From assembly GCF_001748285.1 (NCBI RefSeq), contig NZ_BDGT01000002.1, positions 62,001 through 126,000 on the forward strand: a stretch of 64,000 nucleotides of DNA, in the 5' to 3' direction. This document shows, in pieces, positions 25,049 to 34,259 of the stretch. This stretch comes from Thermogemmatispora onikobensis (GTDB lineage Bacteria > Chloroflexota > Ktedonobacteria > Ktedonobacterales > Ktedonobacteraceae). Every line of letters begins with the position of its first letter. Within the stretch, counting starts at the first letter, position 1. Both the position numbers and the translations under genes were made by a program. The notes below the pieces were generated by a model that saw only the letters and a program-made list of their open reading frames with translations, was not told where the DNA came from and did not search any database.

Positions 25049-26650
25049 TCAGGCAGCCCCTTCTGATCTGCCGACGTCCTCTGGAGGTTCGTCAGTAGAG
25101 GCACTGAGTCCCTCGGGTGGAGCGACCAGCGGTAGCGCAAACCAGAAAGTCGAGCCTGCCCCTTCGCGGCTCTCAACGCCCACCTCGCCGCCCTGCTGCT
25201 GAATGAGGCGTCGGCTGATATAAAGGCCGAGTCCCAGGCTGGCCCCGGCGTTCTGGTAGGGTCGAATACCGGGCACCTGATAGAAGCGCTCCCAGATATG
25301 CTCGCGGGCCTCATCAGGCAAGCCAGGTCCGGCATCGCACACCCAACAGCGTGCCACAATATCGTTGCGCTCCACACCCACCTCAATCGGTTCCTCGGGA
25401 GGCGAGTACTTTAGTGCATTAGTGAGATAATTATGGACAACCTGCTCAATGCGATCACGATCGACATAAACGAAGAGAGGCTCCTTCTCTGGTAATTTGA
25501 GACTGATCACACGCTGTGGGAAAGCCAGCTGCAGATCCTGCACCGTCTCGCGCACGATCTCCACCAGGTCCCAATGAGCCAGGCGCAGCTCCAGCCGCTC
25601 GTCCTGGTTACGCGACATTTCCAGTAGGTCATTAATCAAGCGGTTCTGGCGGCGTAGATGTTGCTCGCCCCGCTCTAGCAGTCCCTGAGCCTGTTCAAAA
25701 AGCTGCAGTCGAGTCTCTTCATCCAGATTAGCCGCGCTTGCCAGACGCTGCAGCAAGCGGCGTGCAAGCTGGATATTACCCAGCAGAGCCGTCAGCGGTG
25801 TCTTTAACTCATGAGTTGCCAGGCTCAAGAAAGCATCCCGCTGGCGCTCCAGAGCTGTTTGCTTGCTAATGTCAAGCATAGTACCGATATAGCCGGCGAA
25901 CGAGAGACTGGCATCGCTGTAAGGGGCGGTACGGACCAGCATATCGTGATACTCGCCATCGGCACCCAACAAGCGAAACTGGGTCTCGTAAGGCTGCTGA
26001 GCTGTCAAAGCCATCTGCCAGTGTTCCAGGACGCGCCGGCGATCAGAGGGATGAAGCGCAGCGGTCCACTGCCAGCCCTGACACTGCTCGAATGACCGCC
26101 CAGTAAACTGCTGCCAGGTCGAATTGAAATAGACAGCGGCTCCCGTTGTATCGGTTTGCCAAATAATGATAGGGGCATGCTCAGCCAGGCTGCGGAAGCG
26201 CTCCTCACTGGCCTTAAGCGCTGCCTCAGCCTGCTTGCGCTCCGTGATATCGCGCGAAATTGCCAGCAAGCAAGAAATGCGCCCTTCGTGGTCAAGGAAA
26301 GGGGTAATTGTCACCTGCCACCAGCGTGGAGTGCCCTTCATAGTAGGACAGAAGCCTTCAAAGTGTCCCACCCGTCCAGAGCGGGCCTCTGCCAGGGCCT
26401 GCTCGGCCAGGCGGCGACCCTCGCCTGACCAGAAAGTCACCCACTCGCTATTGAGGCAGCTGGCCACATCCTCGATCTCCAAAGCCCGTATACCACCGCG
26501 GTTGAGCCAGAGCAAGTGGCCCTCGTGGTCGAGCAACTTGATACAGTCGGGGCTATTATCAATAACCTCGCGAGTATGGTTCTCCTGAAGCAGTTGCTCG
26601 ATAGAAGGTCCCCTGGCGGGAGGACCCTCCTCCGGAAAGGTTCCAGTCAT
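25049..26650 (-). CDS. PAS-domain sensor histidine kinase
   Basis: A 533-residue soluble kinase with no TM helix. Two PAS domains span about 25-145 and 148-270, each ending in a PAC-type DITERK/DISKQ segment. HisKA carries the phospho-acceptor His280 in LATHELKTPLTALLGN. The catalytic domain has NALKYS, DAGPGL and SLGLGLYI. It senses an intracellular or membrane-diffusible signal. There is no response regulator gene next to it, so it is an orphan here. Confidence 0.9.
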   Translation of the reverse strand: MTGTFPEEGPPARGPSIEQLLQENHTREVIDNSPDCIKLLDHEGHLLWLNRGGIRALEIEDVASCLNSEWVTFWSGEGRRLAEQALAEARSGRVGHFEGFCPTMKGTPRWWQVTITPFLDHEGRISCLLAISRDITERKQAEAALKASEERFRSLAEHAPIIIWQTDTTGAAVYFNSTWQQFTGRSFEQCQGWQWTAALHPSDRRRVLEHWQMALTAQQPYETQFRLLGADGEYHDMLVRTAPYSDASLSFAGYIGTMLDISKQTALERQRDAFLSLATHELKTPLTALLGNIQLARRLLQRLASAANLDEETRLQLFEQAQGLLERGEQHLRRQNRLINDLLEMSRNQDERLELRLAHWDLVEIVRETVQDLQLAFPQRVISLKLPEKEPLFVYVDRDRIEQVVHNYLTNALKYSPPEEPIEVGVERNDIVARCWVCDAGPGLPDEAREHIWERFYQVPGIRPYQNAGASLGLGLYISRRLIQQQGGEVGVESREGAGSTFWFALPLVAPPEGLSASTDEPPEDVGRSEGAA

Positions 26651-26761
26651 TGCGGCTACTCCTCTTTTCCTGATCGATCTGAATCCGAGTCACAACGTTC
26701 TTAATTATGCCACTATTTGCGCTCTTTGGGGATTCTCTCTAGCTTGCTGCTCCTCACTATC

Positions 26762-27721
26762 TCACCGCTCGTGCTCATCCACAGTGCCTGGCGGAGGTGG
26801 GGTCTCAGCAGATGAGGGAGAAGGAGGAGCAGAAGGTGGTCCCGGTTCCCCTTCCGGGGGGCCGTCGACCTCAGCGGTGCCAGGCATTGGGCCAGCCGGC
26901 CCGCCTAGAATAATCTGGCGCAGGAAGACCGTATTAGGGACCGAGAGCAAGCGTGTCTGACCCGCTTCGTCGCTCACCTCCAGGGTCGTATACATGCCCG
27001 AAGTAGCCTGAAAGCGTCCCCGGTATCTGCCGAAGCGCAGCTCCTGCGCGGGAGAGAAATGGCGGCGAATATAGTAGCCGGCAATAATATTGCGTGCCGC
27101 CTCCTGTGAGCCAAAGCCAAAGCTCAAAGCGATAGCCAGGCCCAGAGCTGCCAGCAGAATCGTAAAGCTCGTCGTCAGCACCGTCGTATCGATGCCGAGC
27201 AGCGAAATAGCGATGATCACCAGGAATGCCAGTAGAACGTACTCCACCAACGAAGCCAGGAGGCGGCTGTAGCCAATATTGACACTGCGAGCCAGGGCCG
27301 CCACGGTTGCAGCCAGAAAGCGCGCTCCCAGGCCGCCAAGCAACACCAACAAGGCAGCGCTGATGGCGCGCGGTACAAAATGCAGAATAGCATCCAAAAA
27401 ATCAACTAAGCTGATGAATTCAAGCAAGCGAGCAGCTGATGTAAAGAAGCTCAGCAGCAGGAAGAAGAAAACCGCATTCGCCAGGAAGCGCGGCACCGAA
27501 GGCGAAAGGCCCAGTCGGCGTAAAAAAGCGGCAAAGCCGAGGCGCTCACCGAGCTGCTGCACTCCCAGATGATCCAGGAAGAAGCGCAGTCCCCAGCGCA
27601 CCAGCAGGCTAATCACATAGCCGATGGCCAGCAGTAACAGGCTATTAATCAAGCGAGGGACGAATGAAGCAATCTCCAGCAGCGTCTTGCTCAGGCTATC
27701 GATGACCGGTTGGATACTCAT
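26762..27721 (-). CDS. Mechanosensitive-channel-family (MscS-like) membrane protein
   Basis: A 319-residue membrane protein with about five TM helices. The N-terminal part has repeated TM-helix units of the conserved-TM-helix type. The pore-like helix reads TILLAALGLAIALSFGFGSQEAARNIIAGYYIRR, followed by a small beta domain (RFGRYRGRFQATSGMYTTLEV) as in MscS. The last 60 residues are Pro/Gly/Glu-rich and disordered. The start at 27721 has GAGAGG four bases before it; an earlier in-frame start lies across a (CTT)n repeat. It may serve in osmotic or envelope stress with the genes upstream. Confidence 0.82.
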   Translation of the reverse strand: MSIQPVIDSLSKTLLEIASFVPRLINSLLLLAIGYVISLLVRWGLRFFLDHLGVQQLGERLGFAAFLRRLGLSPSVPRFLANAVFFFLLLSFFTSAARLLEFISLVDFLDAILHFVPRAISAALLVLLGGLGARFLAATVAALARSVNIGYSRLLASLVEYVLLAFLVIIAISLLGIDTTVLTTSFTILLAALGLAIALSFGFGSQEAARNIIAGYYIRRHFSPAQELRFGRYRGRFQATSGMYTTLEVSDEAGQTRLLSVPNTVFLRQIILGGPAGPMPGTAEVDGPPEGEPGPPSAPPSPSSAETPPPPGTVDEHER

Positions 27722-27922
27722 TGCCTCTCTTCTTCTTCTTCTTCTTTCCAGGTTGACGCAGACCAGGGTGCTCAATCACAGAGGCCATCTTTGCTGAACC
27801 GGGCACCTGCGGCTCTCTGTCCGGCTGTCCTGTCTGGCTCGGCTCAGCGCCAGGTAGGGGTGAACCAAAGCGACCGGCCTGCAGACGGACAGAGAGCGCA
27901 TCGCAGAGTGCTGGTGGCTGGC

Positions 27923-28303
27923 TTATGAAGGTCCTGGCTCGACCTGCACAGAGGCAGCTCCCTCGTTACTCTCCCAATCTGGGACCAGAAAGGCGCCGAG
28001 CATGTGCAGCAACTCTCTGAGCCAGGTGGTCAGGGCCAGGGCCGAGAGGTCGAGCAGCTCCAGGCTGCAGCGCTCTTGATGGAGACGAGACAGGACCCGT
28101 CGCTCCAGGTTGGCAGACAGAGGGGCCGCCCCTTCACGCTGCCGCAGGACCTGAAAAAAGACATGGACCTGGCGCGCGATCTCGAATTCGCGGCGACAAT
28201 CTGGACAAACAGCCAGCGCTGCCCGGGCCTCAGCTTGCTGGGCTGGGGACAAGCGGCCATCGACCAACTCTGGAAGAAGGGATCGCAGTTCGTCACAATT
28301 CAT
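27923..28303 (-). CDS. Putative soluble anti-sigma factor (zinc-finger-like)
   Basis: A 126-residue protein that overlaps the sigma gene by four bases (ATGA). The N-terminal 45 residues resemble the zf-HC2 anti-sigma domain (MNCDEL..LPELVDGRLSP..CPDC). The usual zinc-binding His of the HLxxC..C motif is Ala here (ALAVCPDC), while Cys3 and the CxxC remain. There is no TM helix, so it would be a cytosolic anti-sigma. It probably binds the ECF factor encoded just upstream; zinc binding is in doubt. Confidence 0.72.
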   Translation of the reverse strand: MNCDELRSLLPELVDGRLSPAQQAEARAALAVCPDCRREFEIARQVHVFFQVLRQREGAAPLSANLERRVLSRLHQERCSLELLDLSALALTTWLRELLHMLGAFLVPDWESNEGAASVQVEPGPS

Positions 28304-28992
28304 GGCTGCTCCTCTCCTCTCTTCCGCTGCTGCTGAGCCTGCTGCGGAGGACGTCGTTGCCCTGAGCGCTCTGGCCGAGGGCGGGAGCGTACCACCCGCG
28401 CATACTGCCCACAGAGCTTGAGAAAGAGACGCTGGAAGGCCAGCCTGGCCCGATGCAGACGCATTTTGATGGCGCCCAGGCTCACCTCGAGCACGCGCGC
28501 TATATCGTCGTAGCTCAGCTCTTCCAGCTCTCGCATCACAAGGATCTGAGCTTGCTCTCGCTCCAACGTACAGAGAACGGTATTAATACAATCTCTCAGC
28601 TCATTTCGCAGGAGCTGCTCCTCGGGATGAGCCAGGGCGACCGTTGCTGCTGGCGACGGCTGCAGCGGCTCTGGAACCTGCTCAATGGGAGAGGCCCAGG
28701 GATGGCGCCGGCGGCGCTCCAGCGAGTCCAGTGCGGCGTTGGTTGCCATACGATACAGCCACGTTGAAAACTGGGCGGGATGCTTAAGCTGGGGTAAGGA
28801 GTAGTACGCTTTGAGCAAGACATCCTGCGTGATATCCTCCGCTTCTTCGCGGTTGGCGACGATCCGATAGACCAGGGTATAGATGCGCTGGGTATAGCGC
28901 CGAACCAGTTCCTCGAAACTGCGCGTGATCTCAGGCAGCTCGCGCTGGCAGCGCATCACCAGAGCGGCATCGCTAAGCATGCTCTCGTCCAA
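28300..28992 (-). CDS. ECF RNA polymerase sigma factor
   Basis: A 230-residue sigma-70 family factor. Region 2 runs about 18-85 with RIVANREEAEDITQDVLLKAYYSL, the core-binding and -10 helix. Region 4 (about 130-190) has LSYDDIARVLEVSLGAIKMRLHRARLAFQR for -35 recognition. The last 30 residues are Arg/Gln-rich. It is coupled by ATGA overlap with its likely anti-sigma factor, and the channel gene follows the pair. Confidence 0.9.
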   Translation of the reverse strand: MDESMLSDAALVMRCQRELPEITRSFEELVRRYTQRIYTLVYRIVANREEAEDITQDVLLKAYYSLPQLKHPAQFSTWLYRMATNAALDSLERRRRHPWASPIEQVPEPLQPSPAATVALAHPEEQLLRNELRDCINTVLCTLEREQAQILVMRELEELSYDDIARVLEVSLGAIKMRLHRARLAFQRLFLKLCGQYARVVRSRPRPERSGQRRPPQQAQQQRKRGEEQP

Positions 28993-29293
28993 GGACGTAT
29001 TCCACCTGCAAAAGAGCAGGCATGGCCGCCCACACCAGAGAGGACTGTCGGCTTGGCTGGCTCATCGTTCCCTTCTTCCAGGCGGAACAAGCAGCCAGCA
29101 CACGTGGGTTGAGCTTGCCTGACCTTCCTGGCTCCGCTCTCCTAAGCTGAGCGCCAGCCAGGCGAGGGGCGAGGCAATGGAACGAAAAGCAGAAGCAGTG
29201 CAGTTCCTGGCGGCCATGCCAGGGCAGAGTCGACAACGGGGCGAGAGAGCAGCCGAATGGCCGATCGCTGGCAAATGATCGGCCCGGCTTAGC
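28993..29293. other. Intergenic region upstream of the sigma gene
   Basis: About 300 bases that should hold the sigma-gene promoter. No clear motif or hairpin is seen. Confidence 0.35.
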
Positions 29294-29488
29294 TCAGATC
29301 AGATCGCGCCGGCGTCCCTGCAAATCTTCCCAAAGGGTCACCACATTAATACGGCCCTCGACAATGCCGCCAACCAGCCAGCCCAGAAAGGCCAGCACGG
29401 CAACCAGGAGCGTGGCCCCAAAGCCAAAGGCTACCCAGACTACCCCGAGAGCAAAGCCTAGCACCAGGCCCAAGGTGCGAGCAGTCAT
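29294..29488 (-). CDS. DUF2273 small membrane protein
   Basis: A 64-residue protein with two TM helices separated by a short turn, and a C-terminal charged end (EDLQGRRRDLI). DUF2273 proteins are regularly encoded beside Asp23 and AmaP. The start was set at 29488 because AAAGGAGG lies ten bases before it; the earlier ATG (29509) would contain that site. It is the last gene of the Asp23 group here. Confidence 0.82.
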   Translation of the reverse strand: MTARTLGLVLGFALGVVWVAFGFGATLLVAVLAFLGWLVGGIVEGRINVVTLWEDLQGRRRDLI

Positions 29489-29605
29489 CTTCTCACGTCC
29501 TCCTTTCATCTCAGTGCATTGCGCAATGCCTCGCTCACCTGCAAGTGACCAGCCACGGCAGCGCAGCCAGCCAATCTGGTCGAGCGGAGCATTGTCCTTC
29601 CTTCC

Positions 29606-30181
29606 CTAGCGGACTCGCCTACCACGTCCTGGAGAGGCGACCTGCGTCGCAATCTCTACCCGCGCCACTGGCAGGCCAAGGTGATGCTGAAGAGTCTGCT
29701 GTAGCTTCTCCTGAAGCGTTTTGCCCACCTCTGGGGCTGCCGCATCTGGAGAAATCGCTGCTTGAACGCGCACGCGCAGGCCCTGTTGCTCCTGGCGCAC
29801 AGCGCCACGAGTTTCCAGGATGCCTGGCACCGTCCCGGCAACATAACGCACCAGCTCATTGACGCTACTGCGTGTCACAGCAACCATGCCGCGGCTATCG
29901 TGCTGGATGACGAATTGTGCTGGTGGGCGCTTACCCGGCAGTAGCTCCACGATGAGCAGGATCAGACCGACCAGTGCCAGACCTATTCCCACGAAGGTCG
30001 CGGTAGTAGCATCGGCCTGGTTAAGATGGCTCAAGAACTCCCACTGCCGCTGTAAGAAGCCACCAGGGCTAACCTGAGCTGCGGTGACCAGCCCCGCTTC
30101 CAGCAAGATGAGTACAATCCCTGCCGCCAAAGCCACCAGGCTCAAAAGCAAGATCAACAGGCGATTGAATATATTTCTCAT
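29606..30181 (-). CDS. amaP: Alkaline-shock membrane anchor protein AmaP-like
   Basis: A 191-residue protein. TM1 (about 7-30) and TM2 (about 62-82) form a hairpin with a loop of about 30 residues outside. The C-terminal domain (about 90-185) is an Asp23-like alpha/beta unit that recruits Asp23 to the membrane. In Firmicutes AmaP anchors Asp23 for cell-wall stress. It lies between the Asp23-related genes and DUF2273, on the same strand. Confidence 0.85.
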   Translation of the reverse strand: MRNIFNRLLILLLSLVALAAGIVLILLEAGLVTAAQVSPGGFLQRQWEFLSHLNQADATTATFVGIGLALVGLILLIVELLPGKRPPAQFVIQHDSRGMVAVTRSSVNELVRYVAGTVPGILETRGAVRQEQQGLRVRVQAAISPDAAAPEVGKTLQEKLQQTLQHHLGLPVARVEIATQVASPGRGRRVR

Positions 30182-30290
30182 AGCACTTCCTCAAGTAAGC
30201 AGACAAGCAAGAAAGCAGAGAGGAACGGCGTTCCCACTCGTCGGCTTGCAGGAAGCGAGAGAGTGGGAGCGCACATTACACAGACAGCCC

Positions 30291-30791
30291 TTAGCGCACA
30301 TCGTCGAAGAAGACATGAATCATTCGTGCAGGCTGTTGTCCGGCCTGCGCAAGCGCGCGCTTGACCGCAGTGCGGATCTGCTCGCTCAACTCCAACAGAG
30401 AGAGCGCATGGCTCCCGCTGCTGCTGCCGCCGCTGCTAGCGCTGGACGGATGTGGACGCCACTGAGGCTGAGAGCCAGCGCTCCCCCCAGCGCCGGCAGG
30501 GCCACCACTCTGAGTGGAGTAGTGGCCATCGCGCTGCACTGGGAAACTGCGTAGAGCCTGCTCGGCCAACACCACCCGGACCTCAACCTCCAGCGAGTCG
30601 GGCGTGGGGCGTTGCAAAACAACCCCACGCACAAACTCGCCAGGACCATAGGTACCTTCACGGGCGAAGCGACCCGCGCTTAGCTCTAGCACCGCTGGAA
30701 TTTGACAAACTGCCTCTGCCACTGCCCGTGCCAGCGAGAGATCGTCAACGCTCTTCTGGGCCGCTTGCTGCTCAGTCATACCCCTGGCCAT
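30291..30791 (-). CDS. Divergent Asp23/Gls24-family-related protein
   Basis: A 166-residue protein that begins nine bases after the Asp23 gene ends. Residues about 14-85 follow the Asp23 plan (SLARAVAEAVCQIPAVLELSAGRF, VRGVVLQRPTPDSLEVEVRVVL) and a C-terminal helix matches LSEQIRTAVKRALAQAG. A Ser/Gly-rich low-complexity insert (about 92-125) splits the two halves. It is a diverged paralogue of the neighbour gene, perhaps a partner in a hetero-oligomer. Confidence 0.72.
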   Translation of the reverse strand: MARGMTEQQAAQKSVDDLSLARAVAEAVCQIPAVLELSAGRFAREGTYGPGEFVRGVVLQRPTPDSLEVEVRVVLAEQALRSFPVQRDGHYSTQSGGPAGAGGSAGSQPQWRPHPSSASSGGSSSGSHALSLLELSEQIRTAVKRALAQAGQQPARMIHVFFDDVR

Positions 30792-30799
30792 CCTCTCTG

Positions 30800-31291
30800 C
30801 TATTGTACACGCGCCTGGCTCGGACGCGCCTGCTCTTCAGGGAAGTAGAGATCGGTCACCGCGATATTCACTTCTTTGACCGTAAGACCGGTCATGGCCC
30901 CTACCCGATTGATGATATTCTGGCGCACTGCCGCCGCCACCTGAGGAATGCTCACACCGTAGTCGACCACCATATTCAGATCGATGGCCGCCTCCTGCTG
31001 CCCAACCTCGACATTGACGCCGAGCGAGCGCGTATCTCCACCGGTGACGCGGCTGGCCAGACCGGCAATGGCGGCCCCTGCTCCGGCGGGCACAAGCTCG
31101 TGTACCCCCTCAATCTCGCGGGCAGCAATGCCTGCGATCTTGGCTACGACGTTATCGGCAATAGAGGTCTTCCCCTGCGGAGTCACTGCCTCCAGGCCCC
31201 GCCCCGTCGTCGCCGGGGCCACGCCGCGAATCGGACTCTGCTGTGTCGCCGTTGCTGTTGCGGTCGTCTGTTCATTAGGACGATCTGCCAT
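30800..31291 (-). CDS. Asp23/Gls24-family envelope stress protein
   Basis: A 163-residue protein. A disordered N-terminus (about 1-40) precedes the Asp23 domain: TSIADNVVAKIAGIAAREIEGVHEL (42-66), GVNVEVGQQEAAIDLNMVVDYG, and the closing VKEVNIAVTDLYFPEE. The protein is cytosolic and membrane-associated through AmaP. It is first in a four-gene minus-strand set with the paralogue, AmaP and DUF2273. An AAAGGAGGTTATAG ribosome site precedes the ATG. Confidence 0.88.
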   Translation of the reverse strand: MADRPNEQTTATATATQQSPIRGVAPATTGRGLEAVTPQGKTSIADNVVAKIAGIAAREIEGVHELVPAGAGAAIAGLASRVTGGDTRSLGVNVEVGQQEAAIDLNMVVDYGVSIPQVAAAVRQNIINRVGAMTGLTVKEVNIAVTDLYFPEEQARPSQARVQ

Positions 31292-31957
31292 CTCTATAAC
31301 CTCCTTTAATCGTAGAAAAAGTCGCTGTCTGTTTTCTTCCTGAAACTTCTGGTTCCTGTTGTGCTCTTCCAGGTTGCTCGAGTCCTGAGCAAAAGGAAGC
31401 TGGCTAACGAAAAGAGCCTCTCAGGCTGCTCTCATCTTTATGATAGAGAGGATGCGAATGTCTACTGCCGAAAGAGAGAGACGGCAGAACTTTCAAAAAG
31501 TCACGCCTCCCCTCTCTCTGTTGTCGGTCTACAGGAGCCAGCTCCCCGCCGCAAGAGGGACTCCAGAAACAAACACGGCCTGTCCCGGTTCTGCGTTTCT
31601 GCCGCGAGCAAAAGAGCAGACGCCAGGAGAAACTGATGACGGTTGAGGTGAACAAGGCTCAGACAATTTTCCAATCAAATTCTCATAAAGAGCTGCTATG
31701 CTGAGAAGGGCAGATTCCGGGAACGCGCCGTTGACCTCTTCCTCTGCTCTTTCAGGCAGACAGCCTGCTTCTCCTGTTCTATGGCCTGGGCGATCCTGGG
31801 CGACAGGCAGCAGTATCGGATGGGTCGGAAGGGGCGGGGCTATGGGCTGGGAGGGAAGGAGAGAAGGAAAGAGAGCGAGGTCAGGGAAGCGTCCATCCTG
31901 TGAGGTGGGGCCCTGCCCTCGTGCACTGACGAGCGCGAGCATTCGGGGGACGAAGGC
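31292..31957. other. Divergent gene-free region
   Basis: About 665 bases between the Asp23 gene and the second response regulator. It should hold both promoters. No gene, RNA or strong hairpin is recognised. Confidence 0.4.
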
Positions 31958-32647
31958 ATGCATATTCTTGTCATTGAAGATGAGAAGCGTCTGGCCTATC
32001 TCTTGCGCCGTGTGCTGCAGGAAGAGCGACACACGGTAGATCTGGCTCATGATGGTCAGAGCGGTCTTGATCTGGCACTTTCCGACACCTACGACGTCGT
32101 CATTCTTGATCTGATGCTGCCGGGCATCGATGGGTTGGAGATCTGTCGACAAATGCGGGCCGAGCACGTTACCACGCCAGTGCTGATGCTCACGGCGCGC
32201 GGTGCCATTGAGGATCGGGTGACCGGCCTGAATGTGGGAGCCGACGACTATCTGACTAAACCATTCGCGATGGCCGAGCTGCTGGCCCGCATCAACGCCC
32301 TACTGCGGCGGCGCGATCGTCGCTTCGACGATAACTTACAGCTGAGCGTTGGGGACCTGACTCTCGACCTGGTGCGTCACGAGGCCCGCCGCGCGGGACG
32401 GGTCATTGAATTGACAGCGAAAGAGTTCGCCCTTCTGGAGTACCTGATGCGTCATCCTGGTCAGGTACTGAGTCGCACCCAGATCATCAATGCGGTCTGG
32501 CGGTATGATATTGATGCGCTCTCCAATGTTGTTGATATCTATATCCATTACTTGCGTGAGAAGATCGACCAGGGCTTTGACTATCCCTTGATTAAAACCG
32601 TGCGTGGTGTGGGCTATAAAATCGAAGCGCGGGAGAGCGGTAAGTAA
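31958..32647 (+). CDS. OmpR/PhoB-family response regulator
   Basis: A 229-residue regulator. The receiver has the phospho-acceptor in VVILDLMLPG (Asp51) and Lys in YLTKPF; the winged-helix DNA-binding domain runs about 128-225 and contains LTAKEFALLEYLM and VRGVGYKI. The kinase gene begins 16 bases after its stop. Signal unknown. Confidence 0.92.
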   Translation: MHILVIEDEKRLAYLLRRVLQEERHTVDLAHDGQSGLDLALSDTYDVVILDLMLPGIDGLEICRQMRAEHVTTPVLMLTARGAIEDRVTGLNVGADDYLTKPFAMAELLARINALLRRRDRRFDDNLQLSVGDLTLDLVRHEARRAGRVIELTAKEFALLEYLMRHPGQVLSRTQIINAVWRYDIDALSNVVDIYIHYLREKIDQGFDYPLIKTVRGVGYKIEARESGK

Positions 32648-32663
32648 GAGCGAGGATAGTGCT

Positions 32664-34118
32664 ATGTTCCAAGGACCCAGATGGATAGGCGGCCTCTTGA
32701 GGCGAACAGGCCGCCGGCTGCTGGTTGAAGAAGCGGGAGCGAGCCTCTTCCGTGGTCTACGCACGCGCCTGACACTCTGGTATTGCGGTGTCCTGGGAGC
32801 GGCGCTTATCCTCTTTGGAGTTGCGCTCTACTTTGGGGCCAATTATTTTCTCCTGCAGCCGTTGGAAGACTCGGCTCAGCAGTATGCTCGCGTGCATGCT
32901 GCGCAATGGCTTGCAGGGCACATTGACCGTGCCTGCGCCTCTCCCATGCCGGACAATCCCTTTCCGGCGCCTGGCAAACAAGGCCCGGTCATGGAATGGG
33001 TACAGTGCTTTGATGCTCAAGGCCATCCTCTTGTTGTCGGTGCCACTCAGCTGCCGCCGGGTCTGCTCAGCGGCGGTCTTGTGCAGCGGGCGATCCAGCA
33101 AGGGAATGCCAGCGACATCGTGGACGGAGGCCAGTCCTTCGGAGCCATCTACCGTTATGCGCAGGCGGTACCCAGTGCCGACGGCTCTGGAGTCGTGGGC
33201 GTCGTTCTGGTTGGCGAATCCATCCAGGCTCAAGAAAATGCCCTCTCATTGCTGCTAATCCTCCTGCTCTGTCTTGGGGCCTTGAGCCTGGTCGGAGCAG
33301 GCCTCGGCGGTCTCTTTCTGGCTAACCGGGCCCTGGCTCCGGCGCGGCTGGCCTGGGCCAATCAGCAACGTTTCATCGCTGACGCCTCGCATGAACTGCG
33401 TACGCCTCTTACCCTTCTGCGCGCCGATGCTGAAGTCTTGCTGCGTAGTCGCGAGCGTCTCCAGGGGGAGGACGCTGCTCTTTTAGAGGATATTGTCACT
33501 GAAACCAACCATCTAGCGGCTATTGCCAACAACCTGCTCACCCTGGCTCGCCTCGACAGCGGACAGCTCCATCGGGAGCACGAGGTCGTTCACCTGGCGG
33601 CTCTTGCCCATAATGGAGCGCGACGCATTCGCGCCCTCGCCTCGCAGCGGGCCATCCGAGTAGAGGAAGAGCACCACGGTCAGCCCTATGTAATTGGTGA
33701 TCCCCTCCTGCTCGAACAGGCCGTTCTGGTTCTCCTGGACAACGCTCTCAAGTACAATCGCCAGGGCGGCAGCATCCGCATCCGCACGCTAGAGCGCGAC
33801 AGGAGAGCCTTACTGGAAGTTTGTGATACTGGCATTGGCATTCCACCGGAACATCTGCCGCACCTGGGAGAGCGTTTCTATCGCGTTGACAAGGCCCGCT
33901 CGCGCGAAGCGGGAGGCACTGGCCTGGGCCTCTCGATTGCCCGTGGCATTGCCAGGCTGCATCGTGGCCAACTGACGCTGGCCAGCATCCCCGGTCAAGG
34001 TACCGTGGCAACGCTCAGCCTGCCCTTAGCTCGCAGTGGGCATGTTGAGACGCTCGAGCACCAGCCCATCTACCTCGGAAGAGCAACGTCTGGTGACCAG
34101 CAATCACATGCGCGCTGA
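32664..34118 (+). CDS. Sensor histidine kinase
   Basis: A 484-residue membrane kinase. TM1 (about 38-62) and TM2 (about 192-218) flank an extracytoplasmic domain of about 130 residues with two cysteines (RACASP, QCFDAQ). The usual HAMP is very short or absent: TM2 leads almost directly to HisKA with His243 in DASHELRTPLTLLRADAEVL. ATPase boxes are NALKYN, DTGIGI and GTGLGLSI. The ATG at 32664 with GAGCGAGGA is preferred; an upstream in-frame start would overlap the regulator gene. Confidence 0.9.
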   Translation: MFQGPRWIGGLLRRTGRRLLVEEAGASLFRGLRTRLTLWYCGVLGAALILFGVALYFGANYFLLQPLEDSAQQYARVHAAQWLAGHIDRACASPMPDNPFPAPGKQGPVMEWVQCFDAQGHPLVVGATQLPPGLLSGGLVQRAIQQGNASDIVDGGQSFGAIYRYAQAVPSADGSGVVGVVLVGESIQAQENALSLLLILLLCLGALSLVGAGLGGLFLANRALAPARLAWANQQRFIADASHELRTPLTLLRADAEVLLRSRERLQGEDAALLEDIVTETNHLAAIANNLLTLARLDSGQLHREHEVVHLAALAHNGARRIRALASQRAIRVEEEHHGQPYVIGDPLLLEQAVLVLLDNALKYNRQGGSIRIRTLERDRRALLEVCDTGIGIPPEHLPHLGERFYRVDKARSREAGGTGLGLSIARGIARLHRGQLTLASIPGQGTVATLSLPLARSGHVETLEHQPIYLGRATSGDQQSHAR

Positions 34119-34259
34119 ACCGGTCTCAGTTGCTAAGGAAGCGCTTCTCCTCGTAAGGAGTTTTCTCTCCTGGTCCTGTAAACAACGCAACTACCCAACG
34201 TAAAAGATAGAGAGCAGGACAATTGTAGAAGATAGACTTTGCTTCCATAGGGAGGAACT

